Assembly: GCF_900109045.1 (NCBI RefSeq)
Contig: NZ_FNYL01000023.1
Span: forward strand, 1 to 50,805
Direction of reading: 5' to 3'
Source: Dyadobacter sp. SG02
Lineage (GTDB): Bacteria; Bacteroidota; Bacteroidia; Cytophagales; Spirosomataceae
DNA length: 50,805 nt
Below the pieces are notes generated by a model. It was not told the DNA's origin and did no database searches. It saw nothing but the letters and a program-made list of their open reading frames with translations. Within the stretch, counting starts at the first letter, position 1. Every line of letters starts with the position of its first letter. The position numbers and the translations under genes are program-made. This document shows positions 34,436 to 43,343 of the stretch, piece by piece.

Positions 34436-35076
34436 ATGAAAAAGGTAATTTTGGTAACCGGCGCTTCATTGACAGCGAAGGCCGGATCGACGTAATGATC
34501 AACAACGCCGGTTTCGGCACTTACGGCGCCATTGAAGATGTGACTATCCCGGACTCCGGTTATCACTGGAAGCAAGCGTCTTTAGAGTGGCCCGTCTCAT
34601 ACAACTCCTCTTACCTCACATGCGCAGGCGGCATTCGGGTTCAATCATAAATATTTCGTCCATTGCTGGAAGAATGTCGATGGGTCTTGGCGGATGGTAC
34701 CATGCCAGTAAATTCACTTTGGAGGCACTCAGAGGTGCTTTACTAATGAAGTAGAACAGTTCGGTATTCATGTGGTAGTGAGTTAACCAGATATCAAGTC
34801 TGAGTTCGGTGGCATTGGCGGTAATAATTTGCTTAAAACCTCCGGCAGAGCATCTACGGGCCGATGGCGCAAAAATTTGCAGATATGCTCAGTCGGAGCA
34901 TCGAGCAGAAAATGCTGGGGTCGATGGTTATTGCGGAACTGGTGCGTTACGCTATCGGTTCATCAAAACCCCAAACCCGGTATTACGGAGGCTACATGGC
35001 AGGCGTGTCACTTTTTATGCGGAAAGTCCTCCCGGATCGCGTTTTTGATAAAGTGCTGCAAAGCCAGCTCAAATAA
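34436..35076 (+). pseudogene. Degenerate short-chain dehydrogenase gene
   Basis: Pieces of an SDR enzyme in changing frames. From ATG 34436 comes the Rossmann start KKVILVTGAS. An internal deletion removes about 60 residues. In another frame EGRIDVMINNAGFGTYGAIE follows (the NNAG motif). Then comes INISSIAGRMSMGLGGWYHA with SKFTLEALRG (the S-Y-x-x-x-K region, here W-Y-H-A-S-K). The C-terminus lies in frame at 34864-35076 (MVIAELVRYAIGSSKPQTRY, YGGYMAGVSLFMRKVLPDRV). Several frameshifts and stops show that the gene is dead. The following AraC-type pseudogene is its usual neighbour and probable regulator. Confidence 0.85.
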
Positions 35077-35097
35077 ATCCGTTACCTATAAACCGAC

Positions 35098-35900
35098 ATG
35101 AACGACGCAAGTCATATCTCCCTGAGCAACATGCTGTATTCCAGCGTCGATAAAAAGCAGCGCGGGAATGAGCAGTTTGTCTCAGATCATGCGCTCGGCT
35201 ATATTATCTCGGGCGAAACGCATTTTCTTGACCAGCATGGCAAGTGGGTGGTGAAGGAAGATTCGATAGGGCTTGCCCGCCGCAACCAATTGGTGAAATC
35301 TCTGAAAGTCCCACCAGCCAACGGGGAATGTAAAGCGGTTAATATCGTGCTAGACCAGAACTTTCTGCACACCTATGCCGCCGAAAACCGGATCGCCGTG
35401 TTGGCCCCATACCGAGGCGATACGATGATCTCTTTAAAAGGCGATCCCTTTCTCAAAGACTATTTCCAATCCCTGTTGCCGTGTTTTGAGTAACCAAATG
35501 CCTTTACGCTGGCCATGGCGCTGATCAAGACACGCGAAGCAGTTGAATTGCTGCTTCAATATGACCCGGCGCTCAAAGAATTGCTTTTCGACTTCAGTGA
35601 ACCTCATAAGATCGACCTCGAAGCTTACATGAACGAGCATTTTACGTTCAATGTGCCCACTACGCAATTCGCCCGCTCGACGGGGAGGAGCCTTACGTCA
35701 TTCAAGCGCGATTTAGAAAAGATCTTTGGGTAGCCACCTGCCAAATGGCTAAAAGAGAAGCGATTGGCGAAGCCTATTTTCTGATCAAGGAAAAGGGATA
35801 TAAACCCTCCGAAATTTATCTGGATGTCGGCTTCGAAAATCTTTCGCATTTCTCTTATACTTTCAAAGACGCATTTGGCGTAGCGCCGTCCAGGGTTTGA
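35098..35900 (+). pseudogene. Degenerate AraC-family regulator gene
   Basis: From ATG 35098 the frame encodes a cupin-like N-terminus (LGYIISGETHFLDQHGKWVV), then a TAA at 35491 where CAA is expected. The same frame continues (NAFTLAMALIKTREAVELLL) into the first AraC HTH (FNVPTTQFARSTGRSLTSFK, RDLEKIFG). A TAG at 35731 follows, then PPAKWLKEKRL. After a one-base frame change the second HTH is complete (EAYFLIKEKGYKPSEIYLDV, GFENLSHFSYTFKDAFG, ending APSRV at 35900). There are therefore two nonsense codons and one frameshift. The gene starts 22 bases after the SDR pseudogene, and the pair has decayed together. Confidence 0.9.
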
Positions 35901-36016
35901 ATCAGGTTCAAACTTGATCGGTGCGGCTTATGTCAATGTAAAAAAGTCCAGAAGGCTAACAGGCGAAAGCGTGTTCAGAAAACGTCTTTTCAACCTGATG
36001 GTCCCTTCCTGAAAAA
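35901..36016. other. Short region after the AraC pseudogene
   Basis: No gene. With the palindrome pair at 36017-36065 and the leader to 36356 it forms a 456-base gap before the NarL-type pseudogene. An open frame at 36200-36424 is not credible. Confidence 0.35.
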
Positions 36017-36065
36017 ATACCTAAAATTAGGTATATCGACAAATTGCATACCTACAATTGGGTAT
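36017..36065. promoter_or_regulatory. Two near-identical palindromes spaced 31 bp (double operator)
   Basis: ATACCTAAAATTAGGTAT (36017-36034) is a perfect palindrome with a 2-bp centre. ATACCTACAATTGGGTAT (36048-36065) is nearly the same. Start-to-start distance is 31 bp, about three helical turns, so two dimers would bind on one face of the DNA. It lies 290 bases upstream of a NarL-type regulator pseudogene. A related, weaker site is upstream of the receiver-only gene (10439-10455). TAGGTA/TACCTA half-sites also occur at 36885-36911. Confidence 0.55.
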
Positions 36066-36356
36066 TGCATATAGAAAGTAGTAAAATATCGATGGGGCCT
36101 CTCTATCATTGCGTTACAAAACTATCGGAGCAAAATAGTCACTGATAGTAAAAATGATCGATCAATAGATTGGGTTCTAATCGCACGAGACCGTAGCTAT
36201 TGGCGGCAACTCGTGCATCGCATTGGACCTCCAATCGTATATGCGTATATGGTATGGGGTTGGTAATTATTTTCCTTGTGCAAGATGTGGTTGCAGGGAT
36301 TTATATCCTTATAGGATTGTACCAAATTGCAACTCTACATTGTTCAAACCATTGTT

Positions 36357-37030
36357 ATGACTTCATTTGTCGTCGAAAAAATGTCTGTCGTCCAAAATGG
36401 GGTGCGTGCGACATTAGCCAGTGAATTGCCCGAATATATCCTAACGATGTATGAGTCCCTGGAGGAGATTGAAACGGTGGGTTCCAGGCCTTTCCACAGA
36501 TGATCCTTCTGAGCCTGCTTACCTATGTTGGAGGCGAGGGGGTTCATCAAGTGGAGAGGACTAGACAACTATTCCCTGGAATACCGATCATTATTTATGG
36601 CAGCGATCCATTGCCGGACAGCATAAGCATGTATTATAATGCCGGCATCAATGGGTACTGCTCGCTGGAAAGCCAGGATCTGATTCAATGCATTAAAACA
36701 GTCAAGGAAGGCAAAACCTACTTTACCGGCTCGATGGTTGAATACTTTGTATTTCAATTACAGTCTAGTGTGCGTACGGCTGGTGCGCGCCCTTTAACCA
36801 GCCGACAATACCAGATCGCCTATTACCTGGCCAAAGGAATGAGCGTCACAATGATAGCAAAGAAGCTTGGGCTGGGGCATCGGTTAGGTATATCCCTGAA
36901 TCGCGTACCTACAATTTGCTATAAAGCGAAACAAAATTGGTGGACGATCGGTGGCGGAGTCGAAGGCAGCCACATTCATAGGTTTGCACATCGCCGGCTA
37001 TCTCCACAGCTCGGAGGGGATTACAGCTAA
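36357..37030 (+). pseudogene. Degenerate NarL-type response regulator gene
   Basis: ATG 36357 begins a receiver-like N-terminus (VVEKMSVVQNGVRATLASEL, PEYILTMYESLEEIETVG), then TGA follows in that frame. From about 36478 the next frame continues the same domain (MILLSLLTYVGGEG, LFPGIPIIIYGSDPLPDSIS, MYYNAGINGYCSLESQ) and reaches a LuxR HTH start (LTSRQYQIAYYLAKGMSVTM, IAKKLGLG). The HTH second half (NRVPTICYKAKQ) is shifted and altered. The residue at the phospho-acceptor place appears to be Ser (ILLSLLTYV). The damage (frameshift plus degraded HTH) makes a working regulator unlikely. It belongs to the same broad class as the regulators at 4-10 kb but is not their close copy. Confidence 0.75.
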
Positions 37031-37110
37031 AAAGCGGAATTCTCCCAATGCGAATCCTGCATGTGCGTTTCCCTGAAATCACTATAATTTAAGGTTGATT
37101 AATTCGGTCA

Positions 37111-37689
37111 TTAGGATTCTACGCGTGCTTCAAACAGTGCAGCCAGCTTCCTCAAATCTTCCAGCAAAAGGTTCGACTTCTGTACCGTAGGGAGCACCCT
37201 AAGGGACAAGTCGTTTTTAAACGCACTTGTCCCTTTTTTTTGTGTTCTTAACTTGCTCGTTATCTGATAGATAAGATCAATCCCTTCGTTCAGTCGAGCG
37301 GTTCGATGTTCCATTCCGTCAAAAGTCAAATTTTCGGGGAAGATCGAACCAATTATCTGTCGTTTTTCTTCTAAAGTGCCTGATTTATAAAGCTTTGAGA
37401 GGTGTTTGAGTCCCGTGAGGATATGCTTTAAATAGGCACCTATTCTGATCTCCATCCGGCCGGGTCGCGGTACCAGCATGTTCAGTTGGCGTTCAAATTT
37501 TTCATTTACGTCGTCCGCTTTAAATCGGACACCACATGAGGAAGAACAGTGATAATAGTAATAGTAAGTGCAATCTTCGCATTCCCGGCTGTCGCAAATT
37601 CGTACAAGGCTTTCGGTCACGCTCCCAGCACTTTTGTTGCCGAGCAGCACATTGCTGCGGATCTTGGGGATTCGGCATTTTAAATACAA
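37111..37689 (-). pseudogene. C-terminal part of a large serine recombinase
   Basis: 192 residues with the zinc-ribbon and coiled-coil end of large serine recombinases: a Cys pair in CDSRECEDC, the aromatic run TYYYYYHCSSSCGVRFKADD, then VNEKFERQLNMLVPRP. A long helical segment follows (LKHILTGLKHLSKLYKSG, TLEEKRQIIGSIFPENLTFD). The catalytic N-terminal domain with the active-site Ser and the first recombinase domain are missing, and no further frame upstream restores them. It is a relic of a mobile element or phage-like integrase. Together with the IS3 remnant it brackets the 29-37 kb accessory region. Confidence 0.75.
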
Positions 37690-37948
37690 CGCTTATGTTG
37701 GTAGTAGCCCGTTATAATTTTTTATGACGGGCATTTGTCTTTTTAACGATTTCTCCACCAGGCTTTTCATTCAACAATATATCCAACGCCAGTTTTTGAA
37801 AGACCTGGTTTTGATAGCTGATCGCCGGGACAGGCAAGACCAATTGTAGGATCTTGCTCCAAAACTTTTTTTATTACGACTAGGTCTAAATAGTGTTTCC
37901 GACGACTACCCTGTTGAGTGACCTGTCATTTCCGTAGTCAAAATAAAA

Positions 37949-37982
37949 CCCCGATGATCCGTCGCCAAACATCCTATCGGGG
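37949..37982. promoter_or_regulatory. Hairpin in the TonB-receptor leader
   Basis: CCCCGAT (37949-37955) pairs with ATCGGGG (37976-37982) across 20 bases, with GAT/ATC giving further pairing. It lies 46 bases before the receptor ATG at 38029. On the minus strand it is followed by TTTTATTTT and would make a terminator blocking antisense transcription; on the plus strand it is a leader hairpin. No Fur-box match was established. Confidence 0.45.
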
Positions 37983-38028
37983 CTTAGTTAACTAACCAAT
38001 TTAATTAATTAACCATTTTTACAAACTT

Positions 38029-40521
38029 ATGTACTCTTTGTCGAAATCCCTTGTGAAAAGGCGGTTCATGCCTTTTTATCTGGCGCTTTTTTGTTCCGTT
38101 CAGCCTGTCTTTGCCCAAAATGACACCAGGAATTTCCCGTCGCAAAAAAACAGCAAACTGGAAGACCGCGGTATCGTAAGAGGCGTTGTCAGAACGCCAG
38201 ACGGCAAAGGGGCCTCTTACGTGAACGTTGCTTTGAAGGAGATCAATAAGGGAACGGTAACCGATGAAAAGGGTTATTACGAGATCAAAGGCCTGAAACA
38301 GGGTTCCTATGTGCTGCGCGTTTCTTCGGTGGGACTGAACCTTCAGGAGAAATCGGTGCAGGTAGTCGAGGGGCAGGTTGTCACAGAAGATTTTACCCTG
38401 ACTGAGAATGCTTCCGAGCTTAATGAGGTGGTTGTAACAGGCTCGAATGTAATCAACAAGCCCGTTTCGCTGGGCAAGGCCAACATTCGTCCATTGGATC
38501 TGCCGCAGGCCACCGCGGTCGTGAGCAGTGTTGTAATTACTGACCAGCAGATTTCCAGATTGGGCGATGCGCTGCAAAATGTGAGCGGCGTTTCACTGAC
38601 CCAACAACGGGGTGGGGTAGCCGAGACATTTTCCTCGCGCGGTTACAGCATCGGAATTGCCGGTTCATCGGGAAGCATTTTCAAGAACGGCGTCATTTCA
38701 AACACCCAGGGTTTTCCTGAAACAAGTACCCTTGAATCCGTCGAGGTATTGAAAGGCAGCGCCGCATTGTTGTACGGAAACGTTTCGGGCGGAATGATCG
38801 TCAACATGGTTACCAAAAAACCGAAGTATGAGTTTGGCGGGGAAGTTTCGATGCGCGCCGGAAGCTACGGCCTTTATAAACCTACCCTGGACCTCTACGG
38901 AGCTATTGCCAAAAACCTTGCGTTTCGGGTGATCGGTACGCATGAGGCGGCCAAAAGCTATCGCGATGTGGTTACGACGAAACGTACCTTCGTGAACCCG
39001 TCGCTGCTCTACAAGATTGGCAACAAAACGGATATTCTGGTTCAGGGCGATTTCTCCAAGCAGTCGTTGACGCCTGACAATGGAATAGGATCCCTGAACG
39101 CCAACCGGGATGCAGAGATTATCCCAAGCCGGTCGCGGTTTATAAATACCGTTTGGGCATACAGTGATGTCGATCAGCTTTCAGGATCTGTGAATGTGAA
39201 CCATCAGTTCAGCGGCGCCTGGAAACTGAATGTGATTGGCTCCTTGCAGGGAACGGATGTAAACTCATTTTCTTCCAATGTCCCAAACAGCATTGCCGCA
39301 AACGGGAACTATGTCAGGAGCTTATCCCGCGTAAAGACCTCCGAGGATAGTAAAACCGCCCAGATCAACCTCAATGGTAACTTCAAAACCGGACCGATCG
39401 GTCATCAGTTGCTGGTTGGAGGTGATTATCTGAAACTCGAAAGCGTAAGCAATACATTCCGCATTACCAGCGCAGGGAAGCCGGTAACGACCTACGATAC
39501 GATCAATATCCTGGACATGAATAAGTATGTGCAGCGCACAGACATTCCCGACGCCGAAGCGACACAGCGCACCACCTCGCCGTCTCACCGCCTGGGCTTT
39601 TATGTTCAGGACATGATCAGCCTGACCGAAAAGCTCAAAGTGCTGGCTGGTGTGCGCTGGTCGTATCAGAAGACCATCCAGACTACGATTTTGAACCTGG
39701 CCGATCAGGTGGTCACCAGGGGAACTGCGGAAACCGTATCCAACAAGGCATTCTCGCCCAAAGCATCGTTGGTTTATCAGCCTGTTAAAACCACTTCCAT
39801 TTATGGTAGCTATTCCAATAACTTCACCTTCAACACTGGTATTGACATTTACGGCGGGCAGCTAAAACCGTCGATCGTCGATCAGTTTGAAATAGGGGCA
39901 AAGAATGAGCTTTTTAATGGCAAGATCGCGGCCAATGCGAGCGTTTACAGGATCGTCAACCACAACCTGGCACAGATGGCCCCGACAAACCTGGATGGAA
40001 CAACCAATTCCAACGCAAATGTAAAAGAGCTGACCGGAGAGACTACCAGCGACGGTTTTGAGATCGATATCAATGGAAACCTGTCGAGAAACTTCTATTT
40101 CATCACAGGTTACGGCTATAATTATATGCGGTATACCAAGACTTCGGAACTGAAAGGTTCGTATGTTACTGGCGAGCGACTGATCAACAATCCCGCGCAC
40201 AGTGCTAATGCAACCGTGTTCTATACCTTCGATCATGGAAAAGTGAAAGGCCTTAAACTGGGTGCTTCCGGGTTCTACACCGGTAAGCGCTACGGTGGTG
40301 TGAACAATACTTTCGGGCAGACGCCGGAGTACAGCAGACTTGTTCCATTAACCGGTTTTGCCACATTCGATCTCTCGGCCGGTTACAGCTTCAAGGGAGT
40401 TTCCCTGCTGGCGAAGCTATCCAATATCTTCAACGAGCTGAATTACATCGCCCACGACAGATACAGCATCAACCCAATTCCTCCCCGCCAGGTTACAGCA
40501 ACGCTTTCCTACAAATTCTAA
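38029..40521 (+). CDS. TonB-dependent siderophore-type receptor
   Basis: 830 residues. A signal peptide covers 1-29 (cleavage near VFA-Q). A carboxypeptidase-regulatory-like domain lies at about 48-127 (GVVRTPDGKGASYVNVALKE, later YEIKGLKQGSYVLRVSSVGL). The plug is at about 150-265 (ESVEVLKGSAALLYGNVSGG, the typical plug motif), followed by a 22-stranded barrel ending in TATLSYKF with a C-terminal Phe. The plug and barrel style (VNMVTKKPKYEFGGEV, FFYVQD-like strands) resembles FhuA/FpvA-type siderophore receptors, not SusC. It acts in the outer membrane and needs TonB-ExbBD encoded elsewhere. It ends at a bidirectional terminator. No transporter genes are adjacent; iron control is likely but not shown. 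Confidence 0.9.
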   Translation: MYSLSKSLVKRRFMPFYLALFCSVQPVFAQNDTRNFPSQKNSKLEDRGIVRGVVRTPDGKGASYVNVALKEINKGTVTDEKGYYEIKGLKQGSYVLRVSSVGLNLQEKSVQVVEGQVVTEDFTLTENASELNEVVVTGSNVINKPVSLGKANIRPLDLPQATAVVSSVVITDQQISRLGDALQNVSGVSLTQQRGGVAETFSSRGYSIGIAGSSGSIFKNGVISNTQGFPETSTLESVEVLKGSAALLYGNVSGGMIVNMVTKKPKYEFGGEVSMRAGSYGLYKPTLDLYGAIAKNLAFRVIGTHEAAKSYRDVVTTKRTFVNPSLLYKIGNKTDILVQGDFSKQSLTPDNGIGSLNANRDAEIIPSRSRFINTVWAYSDVDQLSGSVNVNHQFSGAWKLNVIGSLQGTDVNSFSSNVPNSIAANGNYVRSLSRVKTSEDSKTAQINLNGNFKTGPIGHQLLVGGDYLKLESVSNTFRITSAGKPVTTYDTINILDMNKYVQRTDIPDAEATQRTTSPSHRLGFYVQDMISLTEKLKVLAGVRWSYQKTIQTTILNLADQVVTRGTAETVSNKAFSPKASLVYQPVKTTSIYGSYSNNFTFNTGIDIYGGQLKPSIVDQFEIGAKNELFNGKIAANASVYRIVNHNLAQMAPTNLDGTTNSNANVKELTGETTSDGFEIDINGNLSRNFYFITGYGYNYMRYTKTSELKGSYVTGERLINNPAHSANATVFYTFDHGKVKGLKLGASGFYTGKRYGGVNNTFGQTPEYSRLVPLTGFATFDLSAGYSFKGVSLLAKLSNIFNELNYIAHDRYSINPIPPRQVTATLSYKF

Positions 40522-40564
40522 GGTAAGGGACTTCTGTCATAGTCACGGGTATTTGTGACACACT

Positions 40565-40620
40565 AAATCGTCGTGTCGGTGTGATTCTGAGGGAATCGCC
40601 CCCGCACGACGATTTTACTT
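40565..40620. terminator. Bidirectional terminator between receptor and LytR-type gene
   Basis: AAATCGTCGTG (40565-40575) pairs perfectly with CACGACGATTT (40605-40615), with an inner GATTC/GAATC stem (40583-40587 and 40593-40597), and TACTTTT follows. It lies between the convergent ends at 40521 and 40627 and serves both. Confidence 0.85.
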
Positions 40621-40626
40621 TTCAGG

Positions 40627-41343
40627 TCAGAGCCCCAAAATGCGTTTTTGCAATGCTTCCCGGTAAAATTCCCCGATGGGAATCTCTGCTTTTTCCATCA
40701 GAATGCGGTTTCTTTCAATGGACTCAATTTTAGGTATGGCCACTACAAAAGACCGGTGAACCCGTATAAACTGCTCGGAAGGTAGTTTTTCCAAAAGGCC
40801 GCTTAATGACAGCTGGGTAGTAACCTTTTGATGTTTTGACTGAACCAATACATGATCTTTTTTTGATTCGATAAAAAGGATTTCCGCCAGGTCGATCCGG
40901 ACAGTTCTCGCTCCTGACTTTATAAAAATGTGGGCTTCCCTGGTTTTTGAAAGGTTTTCGTTTGTTTGAATGGCCGCGTTTTTTTCCGCCAGCTGCGACT
41001 GTATTTTTTGCACTGCCACAACAAATCTTTGAAATGGAATTGGTTTGAGCAGATAGTCCGCCGCATTCAATTCAAATGCGTCCACTGCAAATTGCGGGTA
41101 CGCCGTCGTCAGGATTACAGCGGGCGGATTTTTAAGGGTTTGCAGAAACTGCAAGCCCGAAAGACCGGGCATTTCGATGTCAAGAAACAAGAGGTCGACC
41201 GTGTTCCTCGACAAAAAATCCAGCGCCTGCATTGGAGTTGAACACAATTTTTCAAGATGTAGAAAGGGGATTTTCTCGATATAGGCCTCCATTACTTCCA
41301 GGGCCAGCCGTTCATCATCCACCACCAGGCAACGTATCTTCAT
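40627..41343 (-). CDS. LytTR-family response regulator
   Basis: 238 residues from ATG 41343; an upstream start at 41382 would lie in the kinase gene. Receiver at 1-118 with Asp9, Asp10, Asp55 (LLFLDIEMPG), Thr near 83 and Lys near 103 (LLKPI). A LytTR DNA-binding domain is at about 140-238 (FIKSGARTVRIDLAEILFIE, EQFIRVHRSFVVAIPKIESI). It starts 2 bases after the stop of the LytS-type kinase gene, so the two form a translationally linked pair. The pair is divergent from an ABC transporter that it may control. Confidence 0.92.
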   Translation of the reverse strand: MKIRCLVVDDERLALEVMEAYIEKIPFLHLEKLCSTPMQALDFLSRNTVDLLFLDIEMPGLSGLQFLQTLKNPPAVILTTAYPQFAVDAFELNAADYLLKPIPFQRFVVAVQKIQSQLAEKNAAIQTNENLSKTREAHIFIKSGARTVRIDLAEILFIESKKDHVLVQSKHQKVTTQLSLSGLLEKLPSEQFIRVHRSFVVAIPKIESIERNRILMEKAEIPIGEFYREALQKRILGL

Positions 41344-41345
41344 AG

Positions 41346-42374
41346 TCAGTTTAATGTCAGGGAAAGCGTAGTTTGAAAGCACCCGGCATTCTCTTCAAGC
41401 AGGAAAAAGTGTTTGTCGGGGTACAAAAGGGATAGTCGTTTTCTAAGGTTAGTCAGCCCGATTCCGCCGGCTTCATTGCGGGCTGGTGATTGGACACCGT
41501 TATGGGTTTGTACCCTTAACGCATTATCGGCTATCGTAACGGTGATCGCAGCGAATTCAGCGCCATGCTTGAACACATTTTCGACAAGAGGCATCAGCAG
41601 GAAAGGTTCTATCGTGTGATCGTCAATAGCGCCCCGGACTTCATATTGAATAGGAAAATCCAAAGGCAGACGCAATCTCTGTAATTGCAGGAAGTTTTCG
41701 ATCATTTCTAATTCTCTGGAAAGTTTGACGCGCTCCTCAGCCGTTTCATACAACGCGTACCGCATGAGCTGTGAAAGCTGCATAATGCCGCCCGGCGTTT
41801 CAGTGGATTGTCTGAGAGACAGCGCGTATAGTGCATTGAGTGTATTGAATAAAAAATGCGGGTTGAGCTGGGAGCGCAGGTAGGCCAGCTCGGTTTTCAG
41901 CTGGACGTTTTCCATGTTGCGGGTTTTTTGTTGAAACGAAAACCAATCCACCGTAAACCGGATAATGCATGCGAACAATACAAATAGTAGCAGTTCGAAA
42001 AAACGAAGTATAAATTGCTCTGAATAAGACATATGGAAGGGGATTGAGCTTCCGCTGTACCAGTTCCTCAAACCGTGATAGAAGGGAATCGCTATGGCAA
42101 CGAGTCCCGCGATGCACAGCATATTTGCCAGTACAAAAAGCAGCACTTTCTTTCGCGCCAGCAGGGATGGAATGAAGTAGCTGTAATTCGCGTAAAAGAT
42201 AATAGCCTGGGCAAAAATGTAAATGCTGGGGTGCCCCACGACGAAGTCAACACCCTGATAGTGGTTGACATATATGGCAAGAACTGCATAAAGTAACCAG
42301 GCCATGCCGTGAAGCAAAAACGGCAAATGAGCTGGCAATCGCCTGAAAAAGAGCTGTGGAAACGGGATAGGCAT
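41346..42374 (-). CDS. LytS/YehU-type sensor histidine kinase
   Basis: 342 residues from ATG 42374 (a GTG at 42377 also opens the frame). Four hydrophobic segments at about 18-37, 50-70, 78-98 and 120-142 form the membrane part. His173 lies in LRSQLNPHFLFNTLNALYAL, the signature of the His_kinase (PF06580) family. The ATP-binding region has PLVENVFKHG and GIGLTNLRKRLSLLY. The membrane part is unlike the extracytoplasmic propeller kinases elsewhere in the window. Partner of the LytTR regulator immediately downstream. Confidence 0.92.
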   Translation of the reverse strand: MPIPFPQLFFRRLPAHLPFLLHGMAWLLYAVLAIYVNHYQGVDFVVGHPSIYIFAQAIIFYANYSYFIPSLLARKKVLLFVLANMLCIAGLVAIAIPFYHGLRNWYSGSSIPFHMSYSEQFILRFFELLLFVLFACIIRFTVDWFSFQQKTRNMENVQLKTELAYLRSQLNPHFLFNTLNALYALSLRQSTETPGGIMQLSQLMRYALYETAEERVKLSRELEMIENFLQLQRLRLPLDFPIQYEVRGAIDDHTIEPFLLMPLVENVFKHGAEFAAITVTIADNALRVQTHNGVQSPARNEAGGIGLTNLRKRLSLLYPDKHFFLLEENAGCFQTTLSLTLN

Positions 42375-42578
42375 CACCCCGTGAAATTACGAAAATAACA
42401 TGGCGGATTTTTTGTCGGCCCTCAGACGCCGCAAATCCACAGGCAGACGCCATATTCCGGCCCGTCAATAGCCCGCTCGGGCATGTTTTGCGTTCCGGGG
42501 TTGCGAATCCTGCATAGGAGGGAAGTCGGTTTTATCTCAAAATGCAATGGTTTTGATTTGACTAAAAATCAAAATACG

Positions 42579-43343
42579 ATGAATGCATACATGATTGAAA
42601 CCGACCAGCTCAGCTATGCCTATGGAAACCGGCCGGTTCTTCACCAGATAAGCCTGCAAGTACCGGCCGGCAGTATTTACGGGTTCCTTGGTCCGAACGG
42701 TTCCGGGAAAACCACCACCATTCGCTTGCTACTTGGGCTTATCCACGCTCCAACGCAGCGCATTTCAATATTTGGACAAGACATAAGGGCAAACCGTCTT
42801 TCGGTATTACGCAAGGTGGGGGCGTTGATTGAAACTCCCACCGTGTATCCGCACCTGTCCGGCCGGGAAAACCTCGAAATCGGAAGGCTGGCGAGAGATG
42901 CCAGCGCAGGGCAGGTGGACAGGGTCCTGGAAATGGTAGGGTTAACCCACGATGCCCGGCGCAAAGTGAGCGATTATTCGCTGGGCATGCGGCAGCGACT
43001 GGGCATAGCGTTGGCATTGCTGGGCGATCCCGAGCTGCTGATCCTGGACGAGCCGACCAATGGACTGGATCCGGCCGGTATCCGCGAGATCCGTCGGCTG
43101 CTGGTCGAGCTGAGCCAGTTTCATGGAAAAACCGTTTTTATTTCCAGCCATTTGCTGAGTGAAATGGAGAAGATGGTGACCCATGTGGGGATCATCCATG
43201 AAGGACGCCTGTTGTTCCAGGGGTTGATCGGTCAGCTGAGGGCCGAGCGTGGTCAATGGCAGGACGCCGTTTCAACGGACGGCCAGCATACAGATATTAC
43301 GCTGGAAGATATTTTCCTACATCTAACGAACTCCCGGAAATGA
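42579..43343 (+). CDS. ABC transporter ATP-binding protein
   Basis: 254 residues from ATG 42579; the open frame extends upstream to 42483 without family similarity. Walker A GPNGSGKT at about 38-45. The signature motif is degenerate (YSLGMRQRLGIALALLGD), followed by Walker B LLILDEPTNGLDP and the H-loop SSHLLSEME. The order and the DrrA/BceA-like C-terminus fit exporters of the ABC-2 class (drug or antimicrobial peptide). Its stop overlaps the start of the permease gene by 4 bases (ATGA), so the two are translationally coupled. Divergent from the LytS/LytR pair with a 205-base gap. Confidence 0.92.
   Translation: MNAYMIETDQLSYAYGNRPVLHQISLQVPAGSIYGFLGPNGSGKTTTIRLLLGLIHAPTQRISIFGQDIRANRLSVLRKVGALIETPTVYPHLSGRENLEIGRLARDASAGQVDRVLEMVGLTHDARRKVSDYSLGMRQRLGIALALLGDPELLILDEPTNGLDPAGIREIRRLLVELSQFHGKTVFISSHLLSEMEKMVTHVGIIHEGRLLFQGLIGQLRAERGQWQDAVSTDGQHTDITLEDIFLHLTNSRK

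Noticed and set aside
37712..37870. Short minus-strand frame ending in KNQVFQKLALDILLNEKP-like sequence (here QNQVFQKLALDILLNEKP)
   Set aside because: Looks protein-like but has no start codon, a stop directly upstream and no recognised family; may be a small gene relic.
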